Shown piece after piece: positions 1 to 10,579 of a DNA stretch of 64,000 nt (positions within the stretch are counted from its first letter, which is position 1; each line of letters starts with the position of its first letter). A program made the translations under genes and the position numbers. Below the pieces are notes generated by a model that made no database searches, had not been told where the DNA came from, and was given only the letters and a program-made list of their open reading frames with translations. The stretch is from a virus: positions 1 through 64,000 of the IMG/VR virus record IMGVR_UViG_3300035034_001349; one strand, 5' to 3'.

Positions 1-3000
1 CTTAGCCACTCCTCCACCTATAGTTTTATCATATACATTCTTAATACCACGCTTAGCTCTACCTATAGTTTTGTCTTTAATTATACCTAGTGAACTATCT
101 ACGACGTCTCCCATAACTTCATCTAGTGAGCCATCTTCTTTCATAATATGGACTCCATTAATCACAGAGTCTCTAGCTATTTTACCAGTCTTCTCAGTAA
201 ACTTTTCTTTAAACTTTCCGAATGGTGCTTTTATGAAGTTCTTTACTTTTGCAAATATACCTTCTTTTTCTTCTCCACTCTCTCCACCTTTAAATAAATT
301 GCTCATAAATGCCTTAATTTTATCAACAAAGGATACAACAGGTGCACCTATAAATCCAGAACCCAACTTAGGCATTTCTGTCTCATAGAATGGTAGTGCT
401 TTTGTTGGAGGTTGTGGTACTATATCTACAATTCTTACATTCATAATTTTATCTTTAATCTTTTTAGTTATTGATTTACCGTCTTTACCGTCTTTTCCCT
501 TTCTAGAAGCCATCCATCTAAAAGGTGATGTAGCCATGTCAATCATAGATTTACCTAATCCGCCTAGTCCTCTAAGAACTGATGGGATTATATCCATAGC
601 CATTTTAGTAACTCCAGTAACTACTTTGCCAATTGACTGTGCTAGTTTTGTTGCATTATCTAGTATACTAGTAGTAATCTTAGTTAAATTATCTGCCATT
701 GAACTGATTACATTACCTGCAGATTTAATTGCTCCTGATACTACATCTACTGCAACATTCAATCCTTTACCTATTCCCTTAGCTAAAGTTGGACCTATAG
801 TTTTAACAGTTTCTCCAATAAGTGATACTAGTTTCATAGGTAATTTAGCAATCTTCCATAAACCTTTACCCATTTCTTGTACTGATTTAACTGTCTGTCC
901 TGCAACATTAGACATTGACTTAAAAGGGAATGAAATGATTTTAAATGCTTTACCAAAGAAACCTTTTCCTTCTTTAATACTTTCTTCGAACTCTTCCATC
1001 TTTCCACCTAAGCCTACATTACCAAATTTTCTTCTTAAATATAATGCAATATTCTTAGTGTACTTCTTGGTTCCTGCAGTATTTCTACTGATTGATGAAA
1101 GTTTTTCTATTGAGTGTATAGACTCTAAATCATCTAATTTACTCTTATTACTCTTATTAGCTTTTGAATTGATATTTGCTGAAGATATAGAACCATTACC
1201 CATTAATATATCAGGTATACTTGCACTAATTCCATTACTCCCACTTCCACTACCTTTACTTCCAATACCAAATGCACCTAAGAACTTTTCCATTAGTCCT
1301 GCAGTCTTTTTAGTATGTGTAGCAATCTCAGAAGATTTTTCAGCAGTTGTCTTTATATTAGTTGCCTCACGCTCTTTAGAAGACTTTTCTATACTATCTG
1401 CCTTCTTACGTTCTTTTCTTTCAGCTTTACGTCTTGCTCTTGCTTCTTTACTCATGAAGTTTAGTATTCCATTACCCTTCTTATCAACTTCTATTCCTAA
1501 GTCATCTGATTCACCAGTTAATGCACTTCCTGCATATGCTAAGTTCATTCCTCTATGCTTATTTCTTAGGCTTTCACTAGCATCCTTTATAATACTCACT
1601 GGTAATTTAAACATTGACTTAAATATATTAATTAAAGAGTTCTTAATTGTGTCTAATGCATCACTCATTGGCTCTACTATTTTCTCATGGAATGTTTCAG
1701 AGAAAGTAGTACCATAGTATTTAGCAAAACTTTCATTTAAATTATCTGCCATATGCTTTATTACACTTGAACCCCAATCTTTGAAATTACCCATCTGAAC
1801 TTTAAACTCTTCCCAAAATGGTCTCATAGATTTCTTAATTGGATTAAATACTTCTTCAGTCATAAAAGTTCTTAAGTCATCAAATGTGTCAAATATAGTT
1901 CTCTTAATTGGTTCATAGATATTTTCTCGTGTATATGTTATTGCTGATGAGAATAAACCTTCATTATCTTCATCACCTAAAAGGAATAATTTACCCTTTT
2001 CAAATAGTTCAGAAGTCTTTATCTTAACTTCATCAACAAATCCACCAGATCTAAATAACTTACCATCTTTCTCATATTCTTCCCCAAATAAATAATTCTT
2101 AGCAGGATTTATAATATTGTCAGTTATAGTATCTTGTGCATTTTTCAGTATACCACGTTTCTTAATAACATTACCTTCAGAGTCAAGTTCTTCTTCACCT
2201 ACGAAGAATTGCTTAAAGTTTCTTCCCCATTTATAGAATAAACCATCATCTTTGTCATATAAGTATTCCTGAACATTATCCATTCCATGCACATAGCCTG
2301 CAACAGCACCAATTACCTTACCATACCCTGGTATAAACATTGAGCCTAATAAAGAACCTGCAGTAGCATGTGCTAAACTAGTCTTAACTTCTTCATTAAT
2401 AACACCACTAGCTACACGATTACCATCTGAGTCTAGTTCCCCAAATAAATACTGTTCTACTTTATTTCCATAGTTAATCATATTTTCTCTAAATGACTCT
2501 AATATTCCCATACCTTTTTCTTTAACACTATCAGCATATCCATTTTCACCAAATAATGATTCAGATATATTTGCAGAGATATTGCTTACATTATTCTTAA
2601 ATCTTGTTATTACTCCACCACTCTTAATGATATTTCCTTTAGCATCCATCTCTTGCTCACTGAATAAGAAATTCTTAGTAGGGTTTACTAGATAGTCACT
2701 AAACCATTCCTTAACAGATGTGAATATACCTTTATCAAATATTGAGTCAGATGGTACATTCCCATTACTATCTTTGTCACCAAACATTAATTTATTTAGT
2801 GGCTTAAATATAGACTCATTAAACTTTTTACCTATCGAGTTAAATAAACCGTCATCCTTCTCTCTATTCTTATCATTTCCAAAGAAAACGTTAGCTAATG
2901 ATTTAGATGCCTTATCAGCACCTCTTTCTAATGCCTTAAATGGTACTGATAATAATTTCTTAGCTTTATCGGTAAATTTGTTATCAGATGAAAATATATC

Positions 3001-4689
3001 ATTCATGAATTCACTTACGGATTTGTCTTTATCATCTTTCTTATTCTTCTTATCATAGAATGTAGAATTTTTAGTATCTCTAGTACTATTAAAATCCTTT
3101 TTAAGTTGTCTATCATTAAGTGCCTGCATTATACCACTATCTGCAAAATCTACACTAGAGCCTTCTTTAAATAAGAAATCTTTATATGAGTCCTGTGCCC
3201 CAACTATGGATGATGATATCTTCATAGCTAGTTCAGGATTATCTTGAATTAAACTGTTAACCATATCTACTGATGTCGAATTATTTAATGAACCGTCTAT
3301 ATGCTTCTTAGTCAATGCTTTATCAGGACTTTTACCTCTCATATTATAACCGTCTAATATCTTATCTATATCATTTCTTAATGACTTTCCTAATTCAGAA
3401 TCGGCAGTTATCCCTTTATCCTTAAGGATACCATTATACACTTCTAATTTGTCTTCGTCTCTTCCACTCATTATGTTTCGAATACTATCTTTACGGTCAT
3501 CTAATAATTTTTGCTTACCACGAAATACACCTTCTTCATAGTCATATACCATTTCTTTTTGACCTGATATTGCACTGTGAATTTTAGATAATAATGTAGG
3601 TATAACTTCTGTTATAGCTTTTCTAGTAACACCATCAAAACTAGTACTACCCTTTTTATATATATCTGATTTAGGCTCATTAGACCAACCAGTAGATAGT
3701 CCTAACATTCCACCTAAGAATTTCTTAAATGGATTGTCCTCTAATGCCCAATCATTCATTTTTAATATAAATGCGGAAGGAAGTCCTTTAATAATATCAT
3801 CTAAGTTTTTCATAGAGTCTTTAAAACTTTGCGGTATTACAGCATTAATAGTTTCTTCCATTACAAACTTAAGTGGATTAGCTATTACTTCTTCTAACAG
3901 CATACCGAACATTCCACCACCGCTTTTAGCATTCTTAACTACTTCACTCATATAATTACTAAAGCTCATTTGACCATTATAACTTATAACTCTATCAAAC
4001 TGAGATTTTCTTCTTTCAATACTTTCATCTTCATCAGTACCCATAAATTTATTTCTACTAGTTTGTAAATCTACTAGCTTTTCTAACTTATTATTTATAT
4101 CTGCCATGTTTCCAACCATTGCAGCTCTGTACTTACCAGTCTTTTGATAATGAGTAAGTGTAGCTTCTTGATTGAATTGATTTATTTGATTCATCTGCTC
4201 TGACATAACTGACATAGATCTTAGTATATTATCATTCAATAATATATTTAATCCTGATTGCTTCTTCATTTCATTAGCAACAACTTCAGTGTCGGGTCCA
4301 TTTATATTAACTTGATTCATAGTCTTCCGATTGTCTTTTATTATTTTATTTGACTGTATATTGGTTCCACCATCTGATGTAGTAGTTTCACTAACATCAT
4401 CTTCAAAATCGAAGTCATCATCAAAACCATCATCAAAAAAATCACTAGTATCATTATCACTAGTACCATTCTTTATGTCATTCTTTAAATTCTTCATCAA
4501 GTTTCCGCCAGTATCATCCCACTTAGTCATACCACGTTCAACTAATCTGCGATGGTCTATCATCATCTTTCTAGACTGCTGGGGAAGGCTTATATTTCTT
4601 TTATAATCAGCAACAGTAGGCATTACTGTACCTAACGCACTTGGAATAGAGTATAGGAACGACTTACCTAAATTTTTTATTACACTCAT
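1..4689 (-). CDS. Tape-measure-like tail protein (3' end outside the window)
   Basis: One reading frame is open for 1563 codons from an ATG at 4689, preceded by AAGAAAGGGG, and runs off the left edge. The N-terminal third is polar and Asn/Asp-rich. Residues of about 630-910 hold seven or so spaced copies of a motif like YLFGEEDSDGNVIKSGG, followed each time by an amphipathic stretch. The C-terminal part has long alternating hydrophobic segments of the type KMAMDIIPSVLRGLGG, as in tape-measure proteins, which fill the tail tube and set its length. Size, hydrophobic periodicity and the contractile-tail context support the call. No peptidase or lysozyme domain is recognised in the visible part. 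Another very large tail or virion-associated protein remains possible. Confidence 0.6.
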   Translation of the reverse strand, partial: MSVIKNLGKSFLYSIPSALGTVMPTVADYKRNISLPQQSRKMMIDHRRLVERGMTKWDDTGGNLMKNLKNDIKNGTSDNDTSDFFDDGFDDDFDFEDDVSETTTSDGGTNIQSNKIIKDNRKTMNQVNINGPDTEVVANEMKKQSGLNILLNDNILRSMSVMSEQMNQINQFNQEATLTHYQKTGKYRAAMVGNMADINNKLEKLVDLQTSRNKFMGTDEDESIERRKSQFDRVISYNGQMSFSNYMSEVVKNAKSGGGMFGMLLEEVIANPLKFVMEETINAVIPQSFKDSMKNLDDIIKGLPSAFILKMNDWALEDNPFKKFLGGMLGLSTGWSNEPKSDIYKKGSTSFDGVTRKAITEVIPTLLSKIHSAISGQKEMVYDYEEGVFRGKQKLLDDRKDSIRNIMSGRDEDKLEVYNGILKDKGITADSELGKSLRNDIDKILDGYNMRGKSPDKALTKKHIDGSLNNSTSVDMVNSLIQDNPELAMKISSSIVGAQDSYKDFLFKEGSSVDFADSGIMQALNDRQLKKDFNSTRDTKNSTFYDKKNKKDDKDKSVSEFMNDIFSSDNKFTDKAKKLLSVPFKALERGADKASKSLANVFFGNDKNREKDDGLFNSIGKKFNESIFKPLNKLMFGDKDSNGNVPSDSIFDKGIFTSVKEWFSDYLVNPTKNFLFSEQEMDAKGNIIKSGGVITRFKNNVSNISANISESLFGENGYADSVKEKGMGILESFRENMINYGNKVEQYLFGELDSDGNRVASGVINEEVKTSLAHATAGSLLGSMFIPGYGKVIGAVAGYVHGMDNVQEYLYDKDDGLFYKWGRNFKQFFVGEEELDSEGNVIKKRGILKNAQDTITDNIINPAKNYLFGEEYEKDGKLFRSGGFVDEVKIKTSELFEKGKLFLLGDEDNEGLFSSAITYTRENIYEPIKRTIFDTFDDLRTFMTEEVFNPIKKSMRPFWEEFKVQMGNFKDWGSSVIKHMADNLNESFAKYYGTTFSETFHEKIVEPMSDALDTIKNSLINIFKSMFKLPVSIIKDASESLRNKHRGMNLAYAGSALTGESDDLGIEVDKKGNGILNFMSKEARARRKAERKERKKADSIEKSSKEREATNIKTTAEKSSEIATHTKKTAGLMEKFLGAFGIGSKGSGSGSNGISASIPDILMGNGSISSANINSKANKSNKSKLDDLESIHSIEKLSSISRNTAGTKKYTKNIALYLRRKFGNVGLGGKMEEFEESIKEGKGFFGKAFKIISFPFKSMSNVAGQTVKSVQEMGKGLWKIAKLPMKLVSLIGETVKTIGPTLAKGIGKGLNVAVDVVSGAIKSAGNVISSMADNLTKITTSILDNATKLAQSIGKVVTGVTKMAMDIIPSVLRGLGGLGKSMIDMATSPFRWMASRKGKDGKDGKSITKKIKDKIMNVRIVDIVPQPPTKALPFYETEMPKLGSGFIGAPVVSFVDKIKAFMSNLFKGGESGEEKEGIFAKVKNFIKAPFGKFKEKFTEKTGKIARDSVINGVHIMKEDGSLDEVMGDVVDSSLGIIKDKTIGRAKRGIKNVYDKTIGGGVAK

Positions 4690-4801
4690 ATGACACATTG
4701 CCCCTTTCTTTAACTATTTATTTATATGTATATCCGATATCTCAATTTAATTAATCTATTGTTATAGTATAACGATTATATGAAAAATAATCAAAAAAAA
4801 A

Positions 4802-4829
4802 ATACCTACCGTATGTGGGTGGTAGGTAT
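4802..4829 (-). terminator. Terminator closing the 4.8-5.1 kb RNA
   Basis: A stem of nine base pairs (ATACCTACC with GGTAGGTAT) is followed, reading on the minus strand, by a run of T. It ends transcripts coming from the right, that is from the 5183-5797 gene and the RNA region next to it, before the tape-measure gene begins. Confidence 0.8.
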
Positions 4830-5145
4830 TTAACTATATACATACAAGGCGTGGTAGCATTATAGTATATAAGCGTAACTCGTATGATGAATTAACATCA
4901 TAATAAAGTAGTCTATCCTAATTTGAAAAATTATATACTTAAGATAGTATCAATTTGTTAACTAGATTAAAAGGTTTTAATTAACATTGATAAAGATTCC
5001 CAACATAATAGCTGGTTAAAGGATGTTGATATACAACTATGTTACGTCTACCACTTTATTCGATCGTTTCGTTTATTTACGATTGTGTGGATAGACTACT
5101 TTATTATGAACACGAGATACCACTAATATAGTAGTATCTCGTGTT
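4830..5145 (-). ncRNA. Candidate structured noncoding RNA
   Basis: The 493 bases between the tape-measure start and the next gene have no convincing reading frame. They hold a perfect 21-base inverted repeat, 4898-4918 against 5089-5109, enclosing about 170 bases, plus smaller hairpins such as 4885-4902 and one within 5061-5083. A 12-base-pair hairpin (5109-5145) separates the region from the upstream stop codon, and a T-run terminator follows at 4802-4829. I therefore read it as a minus-strand RNA, either independent or cut from the upstream mRNA. It does not match tRNA, tmRNA, RNase P RNA or a group I core as far as I can tell. Confidence 0.5.
4898..5109. repeat. 21-bp perfect inverted repeat, arms 4898-4918 and 5089-5109
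   Basis: Arms read TCATAATAAAGTAGTCTATCC and its exact reverse complement. Pairing stops at both ends after 21 bases. No target duplication flanks the arms, so an RNA closing stem is more likely than a mobile element. Confidence 0.85.
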
Positions 5146-5182
5146 AAAATTTATATAATGATTTATTTAGAATCTATTGATT

Positions 5183-5797
5183 CTAAACTTCATATTCTTC
5201 ACCTTCAAGTGTAGTGAAAATTCCTTTTTCTTTGTCATATTTACCTTTAACTTTTAAATCTTCTGGGTCTACATTAACATATTCTATACGTAATTCAACA
5301 CGGTTATGTGGGAATACTAATGTATCATGTTCGACCTTTTCTAAGTTAGAACCATACGCACGTAAATCAACATACTTATTCTTGTAAGCTGCACCTAATA
5401 CAGTATCTTTGTAAGAACACCCTGAAATAACATCTTTTAATAATGTACTGTATACTTCCATGATATCTCCAGCAACTCTCTTATTAACTCCAATACCTGC
5501 ATCATTTAATCTCTCAGCAAAGTTGTGTAAGAATTGTGCCTTTGTACATGTGCCTTCTTCTGGAATTTCAAATTGAGACATATCTACTTCAGGTTCATTA
5601 GTTAAATCAACCTTCTTCTTAACAGTTGTTTCTTTCTCAACGATTTCTTCTTCAGAAGTCATTTCTTCTTCAACTACTTCTTCCTTTTCAACTGGCTTCT
5701 TTACAGGTGCTTTCTTTACTACTTTCTTCTTAACTACCTTCTTGTTTACTTCCTTAGGTGAAAATGACTTCTTTTTAATATTCTTCTTTAGTGCCAT
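5183..5797 (-). CDS. Lys/Glu-rich protein with possible HU-like domain
   Basis: A 204-residue protein. Residues 1-65 are a charged low-complexity tail with alternating KKVVKK and EEVVEEE blocks, like histone-type tails. Residues of about 83-175 (from KAQFLHNFAERLND) have the helix-helix-strand order of HU/IHF proteins, with strands such as RVELRIEYV, but no clear HU arm signature. It may be a DNA-binding or nucleoid protein; this is a weak structural guess. The ATG has a good RBS (GAGGAGGATG region) and a promoter-like block at 5862-5883. Confidence 0.4.
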   Translation of the reverse strand: MALKKNIKKKSFSPKEVNKKVVKKKVVKKAPVKKPVEKEEVVEEEMTSEEEIVEKETTVKKKVDLTNEPEVDMSQFEIPEEGTCTKAQFLHNFAERLNDAGIGVNKRVAGDIMEVYSTLLKDVISGCSYKDTVLGAAYKNKYVDLRAYGSNLEKVEHDTLVFPHNRVELRIEYVNVDPEDLKVKGKYDKEKGIFTTLEGEEYEV

Positions 5798-6382
5798 AAT
5801 TATAACATCCTCCTCATTAATCTTTTATAAGTATTTATTTACTTATAATTATCCTTATAACTTCATTTAAATAATATATAATTAAAAACTATAATAACTT
5901 TAAATATAACCATATTTAGTACCTGTGATAGATTAAATTTGACTATATACAATATATTAATAACAATACTTATTGTATTAAATATAAGTAAAATTAAAAT
6001 TATTATAATTATTATCACTATAATAATATATAATTAGATATCATATTAAAATAAATTATTAATTAATTATTAATTTTAAATCTTTAAAAAATATTATATT
6101 ATTAATCATAATCTTCAATTATTTATTATTAATATTTTTTATTTATATCAATATTATGTATTAAGGTAAATATTTTTTGTTAAAATACTATTATAACATA
6201 GATATTAATAAGGTTAAAATTATATTAATATTTAAAGTAAAGGGGATATGGGGTTATAATTAATTATTTATATTTATTATAATTATATTGAATTATCATA
6301 AATTATACAAATAATTTTAGTTATAACAATTAATTAATCGAAATATAAATAATAAATAATAAATGAAAGAGAGGTATATTTT
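5798..6382. other. 585-base AT-only spacer with a G-rich island
   Basis: Divergent spacer with almost no G or C. The exception is AGGGGATATGGGGTT at 6241-6255, which has a close match at 58043-58057 in the other very AT-rich spacer. No reading frame with an RBS is seen. It must hold the promoters of the two flanking genes and could contain a replication or other control site. Confidence 0.5.
5862..5883 (-). promoter_or_regulatory. Promoter-like AT block before the 5183-5797 gene
   Basis: On the minus strand it reads TATATATTATTTAAATGA, close to the recurring block TATATATTATAAnnnTGAT found before many other genes here. Confidence 0.45.
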
Positions 6383-9300
6383 ATGATAAAAGTTTTATCA
6401 GAACTAAAGGATACTTATATCTATAAAAATTTGAAACTAATCTTCAATGAAGAAGATAAGCGTAATAACACAGTATTATTCCATTTATCCAATGGTAAGA
6501 ATGATTTAAAAGAATTGGTAAAAATGGATTACTATAAACCTAATCATATACGGTCTTATTATTGTCCAAAGACACTAAGTATTAAATCTGCTCCAATTAA
6601 TAAAATCAAAAGAATAGACCAGAATGAAGTATACAAGGTTGTAAAGAACGAGTATAAATATATAAATTACTTCAGGGTTAAATTGAAAATGTATGGTACA
6701 AAGAATATGTACTATGATATGTCTTTTGAAAATAATCACTTCTTTAATAGTGTAACTATGAGTGGACCAGTTATGTATGGCTATTATAAGAACTTTTTAA
6801 ATGAGGTTATAAATCAAAAAGAATTTGAGGGTAAGAAGAAAGTTGTATTTGTAAAGATGAATAATAAGTTATCATCAGACGAACCTAATAATCCTGCTAA
6901 AATATTATATAGTCTTATATATAGACGTATGTTATTAGAAAATGATTTAAAAGATATAACATTTATATTCTATTCAACTAAACAGAACTTACTATTCAAA
7001 GTTAGTAACTTCAATGATATTAATATATCTAAATTTAAGAATTTACTAGGATTAATTAATTCCTTAGAGACTGGTAAAACTATGACTCCTACTGAACTAA
7101 ATTTACTTAATTCAGATAGCGATAGTGAAGGAGAAATGAATATAAGTAAGGAAGCTAATAAAAGTGGTATGTTAGATTCCTTAATGAGTAAGATTAAAAA
7201 GGGTATGAATTTGGAGCCTAAGGTACATGCGTTGACAGGTGAAGATATAGATGTCATTGATAATATAGAAGAAATTACTGAAAAATTTATAGACGAACAT
7301 CCTGATATAGATAATATAGAAGACTTAGAGGATTCATTAAATGATAATGAAGAATTCCTAAGATATCTAAATGATTTAAAAGAAGAAAAAGCTGAAGCAG
7401 TAGAAAATAAAGTCATAGATTCAAGAGTTAATAAATTAAAGTCTGCACAGAGTGAAGTAGAGTTAGATAATGTTACTATTGACAGTATACTCGATAATTT
7501 TAAGATGTCATCAATTGAAATAGATGAGATGAATAATATAGGTACACTTCATGACGAAATAAAAATAAGTAAACTTAAAGACTTAGATAGTAATTATAAC
7601 AAGTATCAAAATCAAAAAGACTTTTCATCAGTAATAACAGCATTTAATAATGATGACGATATCAAATTATATGTAAGAAATATTGAAAGAGAAGATACAT
7701 CTGATTCATTCAATAAAAAAGAAACTATTACTATCAAGTTTAGAGATTCTAAGAATGAGGACCATACATTTAAGGTTGATTTACCTAAAATAGTAGACGA
7801 TAGATTTTTATTTTTAAATGGCGGTAAGAAATCAATAGCTAAACAGTTGACATTGTTGCCTATCGTTAAGACTAAGGAAGATACAGTTCAAATAACTTCA
7901 AACTACAATAAGATATTCCTGACTAGATTTGGGAATAAGATAAATCCTAATACTGAGAAGATAAGAAAATATTTACTTGGTAGTGATAGTCATGAGTCTA
8001 TTAAAATCCAAAAGGGTAACAATAGTGAAGTTAATAGTAACTATGATAATACATTAGAATATGATGATATATCGAATAATTTTATTAGAATTGATGTTGG
8101 AGATTATACATTTAGATTCAATCGTGGTAAGATAGAGAATGAGGTTGAAAGTAAAGGTATAAATCTTGATGGCTTGATAAATGGTAATGAATACTTATTA
8201 GGTTGGATTAAGAGAAAAGCATTAATAGTAAATAAAGAAGATGGTCATGTATATATTCGCCATCACTATCATAATGAAATAAAGAGTGAAGTGTTTGCAG
8301 AGTCAGTAGTTAAGGCTATCATAAATGCAATAGTTGTTACTTCAGGTGATGAGACTATAAAAAGTGATATAATGAATATAAATACTGGTTCTAGATTTGT
8401 TTATTCAAGAGCATCAGTAATAGGTAGAAAATTTCCGTTAGTTATAATATTAGGATTCTATAAAGGTTTAGAAAATATTATGAATAGCTATGAAATGGAA
8501 TATGAATTTTTAGAAGAGCGTAAGAAATTAACTCCAGATGAGAAAGCCAACTATAATGTAGTTAAGTTCAAGGATGGTTACTTATATTATAAAAATAATA
8601 TGATACGTTACTCTTTACTAATGAATGGACTATATGTAGCTAATACTGAAGAATATAACTTCGATGATTTCAATGATACTGAAGTATACCTTGATGTATT
8701 TAGTAATAAATATGGTAGTAGAAATATTTCAAAGGGTATAAATAATATGCTTAATCTTATATTAGATCCTATCACTATTGAAGTACTGGAAAATATGGAT
8801 ATGCCAACTGATATAGATAAACTATTATTAGAAGGTAATACATTATTAGAGAATAAAAACTACAGTGGTATTAATAATATGACTAACTATCGTATTAGAG
8901 GCAATGAATTAATTAATGCACACTTATACAAAGTATTAGCTGATGCATTTAGAGTTTATAAGGATACATCTAGATTAGGCACACCTAAGAAAATCACTGC
9001 AAGACAAGATGTTATCACTAAAAAACTTCTTGAGAGCCCGTTAATAGATGAATATTCAGTACTTAATCCAGTAAGTGAAGTTGAAAGAATGGGTAAAGTA
9101 TCCTATAAGGGACTAAGTGGAACAAATAGTGACCATGCATTTACTCTTGACATGAGAGCATATGATAAAAGTATGTTAGGTTTCTTTGGAATGAATAGCC
9201 CAGATAGTAGTAAGATAGGTACAGTTAGACAATTATCATTTAATCCTAAGATTAAAAATACCCGTGGTATAATTGATGATGACATTGATGTTAATCATAT

Positions 9301-10537
9301 GAATCCATCAGATATGCTAACACCTGCTGAGTTGTTATCTCCGTTTACTTCTCGCAAGGCAGATCCTCCAAGGATTGGAATGCAAGTCACACAGAGTAAA
9401 CACATCATGCCTACAAAGATATCAGATAAACCATTATTCGGCTCAGGAGTAGAACGAGCTTTACCTCAAATGATTGGTTCTGATTTTGTATTTAAGTCTA
9501 AGCAAGATGGTGTAGTTGAAAGGTTAGATGAAAAAAATCAATTAATGATATTAAAATATAAGGATGGCACTAAGGATATTGTGGATCTATCTCCAGTGCA
9601 AGCTAAGAATAGTAACGGTGGGTTTTACATTACAAATAAAAAAGATCCCCTAGTATCAGAAGGGGATAGTTTTAATAAAAGCGATATACTTGCTAAAAAT
9701 CCTCAATTCTTCCAATCTGTAAAATCGTTTGGGGATGATTGTGAAACATATGTTACTGGTAAGTTAACAAAGGTAGCTATAGCAAGTGGTGATTATACTA
9801 TGGAAGATAGTAGTATGGTAACTACTAATCTATCTAAGGATATGTCATCAAAGGTAACTATGAAAAAGACCTTAAACTTAGGTGTTAACTCTAATATAGA
9901 CTTTATGATAAAAAATGGTTCTAAAGTTAAGACGGGTGACCCATTACTTAAATTTGAACAATCATTTGATGAAAAGGAAGCAAATAAATTACTGAGTTCT
10001 ATTGGTAGTGAATTTGATAGTATGATTGATGAGTTATCTAAAAATGTTGTGAGTAGTAAATATACAGGTGTTATATCTGATATTGTAATCTACTATAATC
10101 GTGACATGGAAGATTTTACAGAGTCCATACAAAAGGTTCTTAAGAAATACATTAGGAACATAGAAAGACGTAAGAAAGTTGCTAAGGATATTAGTGATGA
10201 AAATCTAGTATTCCCACCTACATCAAAGGTTAATAGTGATAAAATCAATGGCGAAGAAGTTGATGGAATCATGATTGAGTTCTATATAACATATGAGGAT
10301 AATATGGGAATAGGAGACAAGGTAGTATTTGATACTAGTTTAAAGTCAATTATAGGTAAGACAATTGATAGTAGTAAAGCACCAACAACTGTTAGAAACA
10401 CAGATGAGGAGATTTCAGCAATAGTATCGCCTTTGTCTATAGTTTCACGTATGACAACAGATGTATATTCTAAGTTATATTTAAATAAGGTGCTTATAGA
10501 ACTGAAGGATGAAGTTAGAAAGATAGTTGAAGAATAA
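6383..10537 (+). CDS. RNA polymerase beta subunit-like protein, full length
   Basis: A 1384-residue protein related to the beta subunit of multisubunit RNA polymerase. The first 450 or so residues are phage-specific, with acidic linkers. Residues of about 895-960 match the beta block around the 'HPSHYGR' region. KPLFGSGVERALPQ near 1015 matches the VGTGxE segment. GIGDKVVFDTSLKS near 1308 matches the GDKMAGRHGNK active-site loop, keeping both lysines. SPLSIVSRMT near 1350 matches the C-terminal NPLGVPSRM. RBS GAGAGG precedes the ATG. In jumbo phages with two polymerases an undivided beta with a long N-terminal part would fit the virion enzyme, but this is inference. Its partner beta' is not certain in this window. 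Confidence 0.85.
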   Translation: MIKVLSELKDTYIYKNLKLIFNEEDKRNNTVLFHLSNGKNDLKELVKMDYYKPNHIRSYYCPKTLSIKSAPINKIKRIDQNEVYKVVKNEYKYINYFRVKLKMYGTKNMYYDMSFENNHFFNSVTMSGPVMYGYYKNFLNEVINQKEFEGKKKVVFVKMNNKLSSDEPNNPAKILYSLIYRRMLLENDLKDITFIFYSTKQNLLFKVSNFNDINISKFKNLLGLINSLETGKTMTPTELNLLNSDSDSEGEMNISKEANKSGMLDSLMSKIKKGMNLEPKVHALTGEDIDVIDNIEEITEKFIDEHPDIDNIEDLEDSLNDNEEFLRYLNDLKEEKAEAVENKVIDSRVNKLKSAQSEVELDNVTIDSILDNFKMSSIEIDEMNNIGTLHDEIKISKLKDLDSNYNKYQNQKDFSSVITAFNNDDDIKLYVRNIEREDTSDSFNKKETITIKFRDSKNEDHTFKVDLPKIVDDRFLFLNGGKKSIAKQLTLLPIVKTKEDTVQITSNYNKIFLTRFGNKINPNTEKIRKYLLGSDSHESIKIQKGNNSEVNSNYDNTLEYDDISNNFIRIDVGDYTFRFNRGKIENEVESKGINLDGLINGNEYLLGWIKRKALIVNKEDGHVYIRHHYHNEIKSEVFAESVVKAIINAIVVTSGDETIKSDIMNINTGSRFVYSRASVIGRKFPLVIILGFYKGLENIMNSYEMEYEFLEERKKLTPDEKANYNVVKFKDGYLYYKNNMIRYSLLMNGLYVANTEEYNFDDFNDTEVYLDVFSNKYGSRNISKGINNMLNLILDPITIEVLENMDMPTDIDKLLLEGNTLLENKNYSGINNMTNYRIRGNELINAHLYKVLADAFRVYKDTSRLGTPKKITARQDVITKKLLESPLIDEYSVLNPVSEVERMGKVSYKGLSGTNSDHAFTLDMRAYDKSMLGFFGMNSPDSSKIGTVRQLSFNPKIKNTRGIIDDDIDVNHMNPSDMLTPAELLSPFTSRKADPPRIGMQVTQSKHIMPTKISDKPLFGSGVERALPQMIGSDFVFKSKQDGVVERLDEKNQLMILKYKDGTKDIVDLSPVQAKNSNGGFYITNKKDPLVSEGDSFNKSDILAKNPQFFQSVKSFGDDCETYVTGKLTKVAIASGDYTMEDSSMVTTNLSKDMSSKVTMKKTLNLGVNSNIDFMIKNGSKVKTGDPLLKFEQSFDEKEANKLLSSIGSEFDSMIDELSKNVVSSKYTGVISDIVIYYNRDMEDFTESIQKVLKKYIRNIERRKKVAKDISDENLVFPPTSKVNSDKINGEEVDGIMIEFYITYEDNMGIGDKVVFDTSLKSIIGKTIDSSKAPTTVRNTDEEISAIVSPLSIVSRMTTDVYSKLYLNKVLIELKDEVRKIVEE

Positions 10538-10545
10538 AAAAAAAA

Positions 10546-10567
10546 GAATATACTTAATTGTATATTC
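10546..10567. terminator. Bidirectional terminator between converging genes
   Basis: GAATATAC paired with its near-complement GTATATTC around a TTAATT loop, with A-run on one side and T-run on the other, so it can stop transcription from both the beta gene and the gene at 10580. Confidence 0.85.
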
Positions 10568-10579
10568 TTTTTATTCTTA

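Noticed and set aside
71-4606. Several plus-strand open frames of 70-390 codons
   Set aside because: They lie opposite one continuous 1563-codon minus-strand frame with an RBS, and their translated sequence is Ser/Leu/Pro-rich without domain features, as expected from the opposite strand.
4898-5109. Small mobile element bounded by inverted repeats
   Set aside because: No flanking target duplication, no second copy in the window, and the terminator context fits an RNA better.
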